18,686 nucleotides of DNA from Gammaproteobacteria bacterium (lineage in GTDB: Bacteria; Pseudomonadota; Gammaproteobacteria; SZUA-229), in NCBI GenBank assembly GCA_015484935.1, contig WFUQ01000260.1, positions 1 to 18,686 on the forward strand. Reading direction: 5' to 3'. Positions 7,976 through 16,475 of the stretch are shown here, piece after piece. Within the stretch, counting starts at the first letter, position 1, and every line of letters begins with the position of its first letter. The notes under the pieces were generated by a model. That model did no database searches. It saw nothing but the letters and a program-made list of their open reading frames with translations, and was not told where the DNA came from. Made by a program: the position numbers and the translations under genes.

Positions 7976-10624
7976 CTATTGAATCAACATGGCAGCACTA
8001 CCGACTGCTGCTGCGCAGACTGCCTTGGCGATCTGTGCGGTACGTTCAGCAGTGTAGATGTCTGTATTCAGATCACAGGGGAAATCAGGATTATAGTGCG
8101 GGTCTACGCCCTGCACCGGACAGACGACCATCTCATCTATCAGGCTGTTATAACTGTATGTCGTCACACCGCTGTCGAGCGTCTGGGCAGTGCTGGCACC
8201 GAGGGCATCCGATATCTCCAACTGGTCAGGTTGTGAATCCAGACCTTGCCCCAACACCGCTGTCAGTACCGGATCGATCACCGCACTACGTTTTGCCGGG
8301 GTATCGAAAGCAGTCTGTGCAGATTCGGTGAAATCTACATTGGTGAACATCACACGATTGGCCGGTGCCAGATTTCTGTCCAGCTCGACACGTTCACTAC
8401 AGGATGTTAACGCCAGCTGTGCGATCGCCATCTGGTGCGATGACAGGAAAGCATCGATGGTTTCGACTGTCGGCAACTGCTGTTTGTATTGCTGATACAG
8501 CGCATCGACCGCCGGGTTGGTCACCGGTATACCGGTCAGACGTGCGATACTCTCATTGATCTCATCGAAGGTGCGCACACCGATATCGGACACAGCCGGT
8601 GCATCTGCCGGTGGTGGTGGCGGAGTCGGCATCGGGTCATTGAAGGCATTACTGCTGCCTGCGAGGAACTCGAAAGTGAGGAAGAACTCATCACTGTCCG
8701 CACCTTTCTCCAGCGCGATGACCGCACCTTTGGGCGAGAGCAGTTGCCCGTCTACGGGGTTATAACTGCTGTCGATGGTGGCATCCATATAAGCATACGA
8801 CTGTCCGGCAACGGCCTGTTTGCCGTTGATGCCGATGCGCATCTTCTGGATGCTGAAACCACCCGGCGTCCAGTTCGCATCCAGATTGATAAAGGTCGGT
8901 TTATCGAAAAGGTAACTGTAGCTGTCGAACTGCGACACTTCGAAACGGATATAACTTTCCGGTATACCGATCTGGTCAGCTATCGAGAACAACAGAAAAT
9001 ATTTCTGCCCGACACCGGCTTCAAAATTCTGCGTCACCTGCTCCGGTGTCAGCACACGGTTGTGCATCGCCACCAATCGCAACTTACCGCTCCAGGGTCT
9101 GCTGTTCGCCGAACTGTTACCCAACACGAAAGCGAAGGTATCATCCCAACTGCCGATAGAAGTCGAACCGGCAACCGGATCAGGCACATTGATCAACTCA
9201 CCGTTGACGAATATCTGACGACCGTTGACCGGATCGTAAGTTGCCACCACATGTTGCAGGCTGGATTGCAGTATCTCACCGGCATCTTCGGTCGACAGTA
9301 CCGGGATACCGTTGGTATCGGACACATCGGTACGGTTGTGGAAGTTGTAGTTATAGAGTGTCTGCGTCAGCGCGAAGTTTTTCTGTATCGAACCGGCATC
9401 CAGACTGATGATATTGGCATCTTCCTGGGTGACGTTCGCAGGGACCACCCAGGCTTCGATCGAATACTCACCCGATGACTGGATGAAATCGTGCATCTTC
9501 TTGCTGGTCGTGGTATCGGCCCAGGCTTTACCACCGGCGAGATCGAGACCGTAGGCCCCCAGCCAGTTCACATTGCCATCCAGGTTCAGATGCATGAACG
9601 GTTCGATACCACTGGTATCGAATGCCTTGAATCCGGAGCCTGCCTTGAATTCCCATATCGCTATCAGATTCGCTTCGTGACGGTTACCACCGGAAGCGAC
9701 GATGCCATCGTCGAGCAACACCAGCGCTTTACTGGTTATCAATGCCGGGTCGATAGCGGTGGTCGAAATCGCACCGGCGAACTTCTGTATCTCGGCCAGC
9801 ATCTCACCGGCATTGCCGGATACCGCACCGGTATTGGCATCCACCGAACCACAGTCCGACCAGCAATTATGACCATCGAGCAGACGTTGCACCACGCGTG
9901 AATCGACAGGCAGGTCGATATTCATCTTCGGTTTTGCAGCTTCGTACGCGGCGGACGCATCCGGGTTGGCAAAGAACGGAGACTGTTGCTGGATGACACC
10001 TTCTTCATAATGGCAATCGATACACCGTTGTTTCAGCAACACATGGACTGTCTCGGCAAAACTGTTCGGTGTGTTGTCCGTCGCTGTCGCAGGAAAGTTT
10101 TTACTGTCACCGGGGTTTTTGATCGCAGGTGGCACCATCTGGATCGAACGCGCTGAAACCGCAGTGCCGTTCACACCGGCCCAGTTCGCCACCATGCTCT
10201 CGATCACATCGGCACAGACACTGTCGAACTGTTCCCAGCATTGATGCCCGGAAGCGACCTTGGTCACCAGCAGGGAATTGACCGGGTCCTGCAGATCCAC
10301 CAATGGCACCGCATAGGAATACGCGATATTGACATCACTGGCATCGGCAAAGGTCGGATCCTGTCCACCATTGCCATGACACTGACCACAGCGGTTATCG
10401 GCCTTGAGACTGCTCCAGACATTCACCTCAAATGCCCGCACATCTTCGGTAGCAGCCGGAGGACTGTTGTTCACGGAACCACCGCCACCACCGGCATTGA
10501 CATTCTGCTCGGTGACCGGGCCTTCACATGCCATCAGCAGCGCAGGTAACAACAAAGTTGATACTATTTTCATCACCGAGTTATCGCGCGTGACAGTTAC
10601 TGTTTTTTGCATCGGATCGATCAT
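7976..10624 (-). CDS. Di-haem c-type lipoprotein with LamG-like domain
   Basis: The 882-aa protein is predicted to be a lipoprotein: the signal ends in LMAC (Cys33) and is followed by a Gly-rich linker. Two consecutive cytochrome-like modules follow, with CGQCH at 79-83 and CIDCH at 201-205. Each is followed about 50 residues later by a GH[QN]CW motif (126-130 and 251-255), so the modules look like a tandem duplication. Residues about 317-545 have the WEF...YSIEAWV...HVVATYD...IFVNGE pattern of a LamG/concanavalin-like sandwich. A Pro-rich linker (about 660-675) leads to a C-terminal domain containing RLTGIPVT (from 695) and several Cys. The start at 10624 is preceded by a strong AGGGAG site; an internal ATG at 10573 would also leave a signal peptide. 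It starts two bases after the upstream stop. It probably sits on the outer membrane as a redox protein with a binding domain. The substrate is unknown. Confidence 0.85.
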   Translation of the reverse strand: MIDPMQKTVTVTRDNSVMKIVSTLLLPALLMACEGPVTEQNVNAGGGGGSVNNSPPAATEDVRAFEVNVWSSLKADNRCGQCHGNGGQDPTFADASDVNIAYSYAVPLVDLQDPVNSLLVTKVASGHQCWEQFDSVCADVIESMVANWAGVNGTAVSARSIQMVPPAIKNPGDSKNFPATATDNTPNSFAETVHVLLKQRCIDCHYEEGVIQQQSPFFANPDASAAYEAAKPKMNIDLPVDSRVVQRLLDGHNCWSDCGSVDANTGAVSGNAGEMLAEIQKFAGAISTTAIDPALITSKALVLLDDGIVASGGNRHEANLIAIWEFKAGSGFKAFDTSGIEPFMHLNLDGNVNWLGAYGLDLAGGKAWADTTTSKKMHDFIQSSGEYSIEAWVVPANVTQEDANIISLDAGSIQKNFALTQTLYNYNFHNRTDVSDTNGIPVLSTEDAGEILQSSLQHVVATYDPVNGRQIFVNGELINVPDPVAGSTSIGSWDDTFAFVLGNSSANSRPWSGKLRLVAMHNRVLTPEQVTQNFEAGVGQKYFLLFSIADQIGIPESYIRFEVSQFDSYSYLFDKPTFINLDANWTPGGFSIQKMRIGINGKQAVAGQSYAYMDATIDSSYNPVDGQLLSPKGAVIALEKGADSDEFFLTFEFLAGSSNAFNDPMPTPPPPPADAPAVSDIGVRTFDEINESIARLTGIPVTNPAVDALYQQYKQQLPTVETIDAFLSSHQMAIAQLALTSCSERVELDRNLAPANRVMFTNVDFTESAQTAFDTPAKRSAVIDPVLTAVLGQGLDSQPDQLEISDALGASTAQTLDSGVTTYSYNSLIDEMVVCPVQGVDPHYNPDFPCDLNTDIYTAERTAQIAKAVCAAAVGSAAMLIQ

Positions 10625-10626
10625 CT

Positions 10627-11853
10627 CTAGCTCCCTTTGCAGTACGCGGCAACATCTCTGAATACCTGTTTCATCTTGTAACCACCCGCACGGAAGTCTG
10701 TGGTGATGGTATCGACTTCCGTCCTGTCAGCGGTGTCACCGGGCTCGCGCAGACACACCGTCTTGAATACTTTTTTCACCTGGCACTGGGCGAAGGCCGT
10801 GCTGTTCGCCAACTCTCTGCCGAGCGCTTTGGCACCGTTTCCGGTCGCGTTCCCTTTAGCATCGAGGTTCAAGCCAGGGTAGCCGGCCGACCATCCCAGC
10901 AGCGCATTCTGACCGTTACGCCAGTAATTGATCCAGCTGTCATCGATGGTGACATGACCGGGTTTGAAATTGTTTTCGTTCTGTAAAAATTTGTTCTGCA
11001 CTACGCCCGGCGTGTAGACCAACTGTGCGCTGTCCTCGATGATGTTGCCGTTCGCATCCGCGTTAAAACCGAGATTATAATTGGCAAACGCGCCCATCAT
11101 GCCATCCATGCCGGCATGACAACCGACACAGCTGTTCAGATAGATACGGCTGTCACCGCCGGGACTACGTGAAACATCCTGATGCACATGATCCGGTACA
11201 CGCGTATTATCTTTCAGTGGTTCAAGATCGGTACACAGATGGTTGATCAGCGTGAAACGCAACATGGCACGATTGGTACCGAGATAGAAGAATGCTCTGG
11301 CAGCAGCTCGACTGGTCAACACCCCCGCAGTCGCAGATGCATCCAGACCAGTCACCGCACTCTGGGTCTGTGCTTGCAGGATATTGCTGTCAGAGAGATC
11401 ACCGGCTATCGGTCCCAGTGCTTCCAGCGCTTCATAATGCTGATTATTGCTGTTGGAATAGGCGGGTTGGTTGTTGCCAGTGTATAAAATATCACCGTAG
11501 AGGACTTCACGAAAATCCACATCATCGCGGATCATGCCGATGACGGTAGCCGTGTAATCATTCAGCGGCGTGAAAACAGTCTGTTCTTCGTTGGTCCAGG
11601 GGGCGACGAAATTCTTCAGGGTGACATTGTAGAACGCCGGGTCTTTCAGTGCCTCGGCAGCAGCACTCTTGCCGCTGCTGTCTGTCGCCAGCAGACTTTC
11701 CATCGTGGTGAGCACAGCATCTGTCGGTGGTACGCCGGTCAGTCGATCATGGATACGCTTGGCCTGACGTTTCTGTTGTGCATCAGCCAGAACCGACTGG
11801 CCCGACAGAAACACGAACAGCATGGGAAAGATCACTAGAATTTTTTTAAGCAT
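10627..11853 (-). CDS. Exported mono-haem c-type protein
   Basis: The 408-aa protein has a Sec signal peptide (MLKK then a hydrophobic core, likely cleavage after Ala23 in SVLA). One c-type haem site, CVGCH, is at residues 242-246, followed by a Met-rich stretch (AGMDGMMGAF) that could supply an axial ligand. Near the mature N-terminus is RLTGVPPT (from residue 37), similar to a motif in the C-terminal domain of the next protein. Segments such as DFREVLYGDILYTG recall exported haem proteins that are paired with DUF1501 proteins (DUF1549/DUF1553/DUF1592-type families), but I cannot name the family with confidence. It is the first gene of the minus-strand set, and its stop lies two bases before the start of the LamG/di-haem gene. 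It probably carries electrons to or from that protein. Confidence 0.8.
   Translation of the reverse strand: MLKKILVIFPMLFVFLSGQSVLADAQQKRQAKRIHDRLTGVPPTDAVLTTMESLLATDSSGKSAAAEALKDPAFYNVTLKNFVAPWTNEEQTVFTPLNDYTATVIGMIRDDVDFREVLYGDILYTGNNQPAYSNSNNQHYEALEALGPIAGDLSDSNILQAQTQSAVTGLDASATAGVLTSRAAARAFFYLGTNRAMLRFTLINHLCTDLEPLKDNTRVPDHVHQDVSRSPGGDSRIYLNSCVGCHAGMDGMMGAFANYNLGFNADANGNIIEDSAQLVYTPGVVQNKFLQNENNFKPGHVTIDDSWINYWRNGQNALLGWSAGYPGLNLDAKGNATGNGAKALGRELANSTAFAQCQVKKVFKTVCLREPGDTADRTEVDTITTDFRAGGYKMKQVFRDVAAYCKGS
10631..10636 (-). promoter_or_regulatory. Strong ribosome binding site AGGGAG for the LamG/cytochrome gene
   Basis: AGGGAG on the minus strand lies six bases before the ATG at 10624 and inside the last codons of the upstream gene. 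It decides the start in favour of 10624 over the internal ATG at 10573, which has only a weak site. Confidence 0.7.
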
Positions 11854-12040
11854 CAGAGCTGCCCGTCATGAATGAGAACACCCACCGGATAGCAGGCCAA
11901 ACTTGCGCAGTGCCCGGGTAAGGCGTAAATCGCAGTACCGTAGGAAACTAGCATATCCAGTTAGTTCAAAAAAGATTTACATTTGGGAATTTAGAACTGC
12001 ATCACATAATCAAAATTGCAGCTGTGAGATAAGAACTCAT

Positions 12041-12066
12041 CGGGTCGAAACGACTCATATGACCCG
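12041..12066. repeat. Inverted repeat CGGGTC-N14-GACCCG, possible operator
   Basis: Six-base arms at 12041-12046 and 12061-12066 are perfectly complementary. A smaller repeat, GTCGAAACGAC (12044-12054), is nested inside, and ACTCAT occurs twice as a direct repeat (12035-12040, 12053-12058). The central position between divergent operons suits a regulator site, but repeats this short can arise by chance. Confidence 0.35.
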
Positions 12067-12148
12067 ACTTCAACCATTAAGATTCTAGCTTATCAGGCAG
12101 AAAATATGCGTGCCGTCGGGCAAACGATACCGCCCTTTCATCATTATT

Positions 12149-12177
12149 TTCTGGCTAAATACCGATCCGACTACAAT
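12149..12177 (+). promoter_or_regulatory. Candidate sigma-70 promoter for the plus-strand set
   Basis: TACAAT at 12172-12177 is close to the -10 consensus. TTCTGG at 12149-12154 lies 17 bases upstream but matches the -35 consensus poorly. The site is 48 bases before the ATG at 12225, a sensible leader length. It could be an activator-dependent promoter or a chance match. Confidence 0.3.
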
Positions 12178-12224
12178 AATGCTCTCTAACAGAACCTCTT
12201 TTCACCGCTGATTTTTGCATCTCT

Positions 12225-14996
12225 ATGGCATCACTATTTCCACACAACGCCGTCAGACTGCCTTCTCTGGCGCTCTCTCTACTCGTATTGGCAGCCTGTA
12301 CCGGCACCGGCAGTGATACCGCTGTCAACGGTGCCGACCCCGGTGTACTGGAAGCCCCCATCGCTTTCGTCAAGCGCCCTGTTCCAGTCGATGATAACGG
12401 TAATGAGATACAGTCAGACCTGCGCCAGCCGCTGTTTTTTGCTGAAGGCGGCGATGTCTACCTGCGCAGCAACTCCACAGTCACCGCCACAGAAACCAAC
12501 ATAACCGCTTCTGTCACCAACGGTCAGGGCGATGTGAAACACCTGAAACCCTCTTTCGACGGCACAAAATTACTGTTCAGCCTGCGCCTGTTCGATGACG
12601 ACCCGAATGACGATGTGGTCCCCAGCTGGAATATCTATGAATACGATCTTGAGACCCAGCTCTTGCGCCGTATCATCAGCGACCAGCTAACTGCCGAGTC
12701 AGGCGATGACCTGGCTCCGGCTTATCTTCCCGATGGCAGGATCGTATTCAGCTCCAACCGCCAACGCCAATCTGGCGAGATGCTGACCAATGAAGGCAAA
12801 CCCCGTTTCCGCGCACTGGCCGAACGTGGCGGCGCGATGGCGACGGTATTACATGTCATGGATGCCGATGGCGGTAACCTGCGTCAACTGTCCTTCAATC
12901 AGAGTCACGACCTGAACCCGACGATACTGACCAACAGCTACCCCGGCGAGATCGTCTACACACGCTGGGACAGCGCCGGTAACAACAACGCCATGCATCT
13001 GTACAAGATGAATCCTGATGGCACGGAAACACAGATACTCTACGGTGCCCACAGTCACACTACCGGCCCCAACAATGCGGGCAGCAACGATGCCACCATC
13101 CAGTTCTCTCAGGTCGAAGAGATGGAAGACGGTCGCCTGCTGGTGATCGCCCGTCCGTTCACCGGCACCTTCGATGGCGGCGACATCGTCATCATCGATA
13201 CGGTCAATTTCATCAATCAGACTCAAGCCGTACCGGCGATGGCTGGCGCACCAGGCCCGGCGCAGACTTCAGCGACCATCAACCCGGTCAGCACTGCGGA
13301 CGAGATTTCCGTCACCGGCAGGTACAGCGCAGCCTATCCGTTATGGGATGGCACCAACCGCCTGCTGACCAGCAAGAGCAGCTGCGAGCTGAGTATCAAC
13401 AACGTACGCCGTCCTTGCATCGAACCCTATCTGTCCGATGTCGATGCCATCGAAGTGTCACCGACCTACAGCATCTGGTTATACGACATGGACACGAATT
13501 CAGAAAAAGTCGTGGTACGCGCTGAACGCGGCATGGTCATCACCGACATCGTCGCCCTGCAATCACGCCCCACGCCTGCGATAAAAGCGGCAAAATCGCT
13601 GGATGCGGTCTGGGCAGGTGAAGGCATGGGTGTGCTGCATATCGAGAGCGTCTACGATTTCGGCAATGGTAATTTCGATGGCTGCTTCCTGACCGACTGC
13701 ACCGATGCGACCGGCATCACCACAGTCAGTGAGCTGGGTGATCCGGCCAATGCAACAGCCGATCAACGTCCAGCACGCTTTGTTCGCATCATAAAATCCG
13801 TCGCCCTGCCAGACAGAGATGATCCGGATCTGGGCAATATGGCTCCCAATCTTGCACTGGCCGCATTCGGCCCACAACGCAATCAGGGCATGCGTGAGAT
13901 AGTCGGCTACGCACCGGTCGAACCCGATGGTTCTGTCAAAGTAAAAGTACCTGCCAACATCCCGCTGGCTATCAGCGTGTTAGATAAAGAGGGTCGCCGG
14001 ATCGGTGCCCGTCACCAGAACTGGTTTCAGGTGAAAGCGGGCGACATCACCGAATGCACCGGCTGTCACACCCGCAGCGGTAACAACCCGGAGACAACAG
14101 TCCACCAACGCCGTGATGCAGAAGCCCCGTCGATCAATAGCGGCGTACCTGCCAGCGGTGTCTTCGCCAATACCCAGATCCCCGGCACCACCGACATCTA
14201 TTTCGGTAATATCGGTGAGACCATGGCAGAGGTAAGGTTCAGACTGGCACCGGTCGAACCCCGGCTCAGCCCAGACCCGGTGTTCGTCGATGTCTGGACT
14301 GATCCCGCTGTACGCACGAAAGATACCAGCTTCAGCTATCAATATGCCAACCTCACCACCACTCCGCCTGCGACCACTACCTGCCTGAGCAGCGCGGCAG
14401 CGTGGGACTTCAAATGCCGCATCCTGATCAACTACGAACAACACATCCATCCACTATGGTCGTCGCCTCGTGGTATAGCCGGAGCCGACACCTGCACCAA
14501 CTGCCACAACAACTTTGACAATACCCTGATGCAGGATAAGATACCGGCCGCACAGCTCGATCTGACCGATGGTTTTTCTGATCTGGAAGCCAGACATTTT
14601 AAATCCTATCAGGAGCTGCTGTTCAGTGACGCGGGTGAGATGCTGGATGCGGCGAACATGCTGGTCCCCATCCAGATAGAAGTACCCGTACTCGATGAGA
14701 ACGGTGACCCGACCTTCGACCTGAACGGAAATCCGATCACACAATTTATCGATGACCCGGCAGCCAGTACGACACCGTCCATGTCCGCGCGCAGTGCCAG
14801 AGAGAGTTACTTTATGGAAAAGATGACCGAGACCGAACTCGATGCGGACAGGGTATTAACACCGGTCACCGATCCGGCTTATGTTGACCACTCTGCCTTC
14901 ATGACGGCGGACGAGTTGCGACTGATCAGTGAATGGCTGGATATCGGTGCGCAATATTTCAATGACCCTTTTGATCCCGATGTACCGATGAACTGA
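12225..14996 (+). CDS. Di-haem lipoprotein related to hydrazine synthase alpha subunit (HzsA-like)
   Basis: The 923-aa protein starts with a lipoprotein signal and the lipobox LAAC (Cys25). Residues about 105-290 hold PD40/TolB-type propeller repeats (SFDGTKLLFS, YLPDGRIVFSSN, DADGGNLRQLS, MNPDGTETQIL). The C-terminal part has two c-type haem sites, CTGCH at 611-615 and CTNCH at 757-761. A beta-propeller followed by a di-haem C-terminal part is the layout of HzsA, and such HzsA-related proteins occur in many bacteria that do not make hydrazine. No HzsB or HzsC partner is in the window, so hydrazine synthesis should not be assumed. Extra Cys pairs (CELS...RPC near 386-398; CFLTDC near 487) may form disulfides. 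There is no good ribosome site before the ATG, but this start gives a complete signal peptide. It heads the plus-strand set. Confidence 0.85.
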   Translation: MASLFPHNAVRLPSLALSLLVLAACTGTGSDTAVNGADPGVLEAPIAFVKRPVPVDDNGNEIQSDLRQPLFFAEGGDVYLRSNSTVTATETNITASVTNGQGDVKHLKPSFDGTKLLFSLRLFDDDPNDDVVPSWNIYEYDLETQLLRRIISDQLTAESGDDLAPAYLPDGRIVFSSNRQRQSGEMLTNEGKPRFRALAERGGAMATVLHVMDADGGNLRQLSFNQSHDLNPTILTNSYPGEIVYTRWDSAGNNNAMHLYKMNPDGTETQILYGAHSHTTGPNNAGSNDATIQFSQVEEMEDGRLLVIARPFTGTFDGGDIVIIDTVNFINQTQAVPAMAGAPGPAQTSATINPVSTADEISVTGRYSAAYPLWDGTNRLLTSKSSCELSINNVRRPCIEPYLSDVDAIEVSPTYSIWLYDMDTNSEKVVVRAERGMVITDIVALQSRPTPAIKAAKSLDAVWAGEGMGVLHIESVYDFGNGNFDGCFLTDCTDATGITTVSELGDPANATADQRPARFVRIIKSVALPDRDDPDLGNMAPNLALAAFGPQRNQGMREIVGYAPVEPDGSVKVKVPANIPLAISVLDKEGRRIGARHQNWFQVKAGDITECTGCHTRSGNNPETTVHQRRDAEAPSINSGVPASGVFANTQIPGTTDIYFGNIGETMAEVRFRLAPVEPRLSPDPVFVDVWTDPAVRTKDTSFSYQYANLTTTPPATTTCLSSAAAWDFKCRILINYEQHIHPLWSSPRGIAGADTCTNCHNNFDNTLMQDKIPAAQLDLTDGFSDLEARHFKSYQELLFSDAGEMLDAANMLVPIQIEVPVLDENGDPTFDLNGNPITQFIDDPAASTTPSMSARSARESYFMEKMTETELDADRVLTPVTDPAYVDHSAFMTADELRLISEWLDIGAQYFNDPFDPDVPMN

Positions 14997-15050
14997 TCAC
15001 CTTCGTTCTCAGCCAGTGACCATAACGACCAGCACAAAACGTGCGACAAC

Positions 15051-15827
15051 ATGTTTCTGATACCGGTCAGCAAATATCGCTATCGATATCTGCTGTGCCT
15101 CGCTGTCCTGCTGTGCGGTACTTCGACCGCATACGCACAGACAGAAGAGCCACTGGAACTGGTCATCGCAGACCCGTACATCGAACTGCATACCGGCCCC
15201 GGCGCACGATACCCGATATTTCACGTACTCGATCGAGGTCAGAGCATCACCATCCTGAAACGCAAGACACGCTGGTACAAGATACGATCGAGCAAGAACA
15301 AGACAGGTTGGGTCAGTGAACAACAATTACAACAGACACTGTTGCCGGATGGTCAGCAGATCGTCTTTGTCGAAGCCAACAAAGACAGCTTCGTCGAACG
15401 CAAATGGGAGCTGGGTGTCACCACCGGCGAACTGGAGAAAGCCCCCGCACTATCGGTGTATGGCGGCTATCTGTTCACCGAGAACCTGTCCAGCGAACTC
15501 ACATTCGGACACGCTATCGGCAATGTCTCCAGCAGCAACATACTCAAATTAAACATGTTGATACAGCCCTATCCGGCATGGCGTTTTTCACCTTTCTTCA
15601 CACTCGGAGCTGGCGTGATACAGGTCAAACCCAACGCCACCCTGATCAACCCGGCGGATAAAAAAAATGCCATGAGCCAGGTGGGATTCGGTTTCAAAAC
15701 CTATCTGTCTCGAAAATTTATATTACGCTTCGAATATAACCAGTATGTTATTTTCTCAGCCAATAACGACAAAGATGCAAACGAGGACATAAGCGAATGG
15801 AAAATTGGTTTCGCCCTGTTTTTCTGA
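15051..15827 (+). CDS. SH3b domain fused to an outer-membrane beta-barrel
   Basis: The 258-aa protein has a Sec signal peptide (LLCLAVLLCGTSTAYA, cleavage after Ala29). Residues about 38-97 form a bacterial SH3 domain (IELHTGPGARYPIF, then ILKRKTRWYKIR and TGWVSEQQL), a module that often binds peptidoglycan or peptides. From about residue 115 the protein alternates polar and hydrophobic residues in strands (LSVYGGYLFTENLSSELTFG, FSPFFTLGAGVIQV) and ends in FALFF, as expected for a small eight-stranded barrel inserted by BAM. It probably ties the outer membrane to the cell wall or to a partner in the periplasm. It begins 54 bp after the HzsA-like gene, and its last 31 bases overlap the next gene in another frame. 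Both halves are clear, but the function is not. Confidence 0.85.
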   Translation: MFLIPVSKYRYRYLLCLAVLLCGTSTAYAQTEEPLELVIADPYIELHTGPGARYPIFHVLDRGQSITILKRKTRWYKIRSSKNKTGWVSEQQLQQTLLPDGQQIVFVEANKDSFVERKWELGVTTGELEKAPALSVYGGYLFTENLSSELTFGHAIGNVSSSNILKLNMLIQPYPAWRFSPFFTLGAGVIQVKPNATLINPADKKNAMSQVGFGFKTYLSRKFILRFEYNQYVIFSANNDKDANEDISEWKIGFALFF

Positions 15828-16450
15828 TAATCACAGCCGCGTGCTTCACCTGCAGCGCCAACCTGTTCGCAGCCGAACAGACAGACGCTGAAGAGGCCTT
15901 GCTGATCCAGCCCGATATCAAGCGCATCAGTTTCGATGAAGCGAAGATAGAAGGTGATGATTTCGAGATACAACTGATGGCAGGCTTTCTCAGTCTGGAA
16001 GATTTCGGTGTGAATCCGGTCATCGCCGCCAGGCTCAATTATTACATCGACGAAAATGTCTTCACCCAATTCACACTGTCACGATCCAAAGGTGGCGAGA
16101 CCAGTTACGAAGTGCTTACCGGAGGTGCGCCGTTACTGACCAGCGATGAACGAAGATTGCAGTATTACAGCATCAACATCGGATTGAACATATTGCCCGG
16201 CGAAGCCTTCCTCAGCGAGAACACATCCTACAACACCACTTTCTATATCTCCGGTGGTATCGGCAATGCCACATTCGCCGGCAGCGACCGCTTCGCCATC
16301 AACTACGGCGCCGGTTACCAGCTATTGCTCAGTGACCGCTTCACCCTGAGCGTCGATTTCCGTGACATCCTGTTCAATGTCGATGTATTCGGACAGAATA
16401 AAATGACAAATAACCTACAATTGATGATCGGAGCCGGTTGGTTCTTCTGA
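15797..16450 (+). CDS. Small outer-membrane beta-barrel protein
   Basis: The 217-aa protein begins with a signal peptide (FLIITAACFTCSANLFAA before EQTD). About 30 acidic residues follow, and then amphipathic strands (FEIQLMAGFLSLEDFG, AARLNYYIDENVFTQFTLS, FYISGGIGNATFAG, FTLSVDFRDILF) up to a terminal GAGWFF. The C-terminal Phe and strand pattern fit an OmpA/OMP_b-brl-like barrel. The pattern resembles the barrel half of the preceding protein, so the pair may be paralogues that work together. The ATG at 15797 lies inside the end of the preceding gene (31-base overlap); GAGG is about ten bases upstream and no later Met precedes the signal peptide. This suggests translational coupling. Confidence 0.85.
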   Translation: MENWFRPVFLIITAACFTCSANLFAAEQTDAEEALLIQPDIKRISFDEAKIEGDDFEIQLMAGFLSLEDFGVNPVIAARLNYYIDENVFTQFTLSRSKGGETSYEVLTGGAPLLTSDERRLQYYSINIGLNILPGEAFLSENTSYNTTFYISGGIGNATFAGSDRFAINYGAGYQLLLSDRFTLSVDFRDILFNVDVFGQNKMTNNLQLMIGAGWFF

Positions 16451-16475
16451 TCGAAACTCACACGCAGGAAAGACT

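Larger units (their letters stand above)
11854..12224. promoter_or_regulatory. Divergent intergenic region controlling both gene sets
   Basis: No plausible gene lies in these 371 bases. They separate the starts of the two divergent gene sets, so promoters for both must be here unless transcription enters from elsewhere. The middle (about 11940-12020 and 12080-12180) is AT-rich compared with the flanking genes. It contains a candidate plus-strand -10 element, an inverted repeat CGGGTC/GACCCG and a widely spaced AGTTC/GAACT pair (11963-11967 and 11994-11998). No convincing -35/-10 pair was found for the minus strand. Confidence 0.6.

Noticed and set aside
8489..9478. 329-codon plus-strand open frame opposite the LamG/di-haem gene
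   Set aside because: Antisense shadow caused by codon bias. The minus-strand frame carries haem and LamG motifs, and this one has none.
12225..14996. Hydrazine synthesis / anammox function
   Set aside because: Only the alpha-like protein is present, as a lipoprotein and without HzsB/HzsC. Similar proteins occur widely in non-anammox bacteria.
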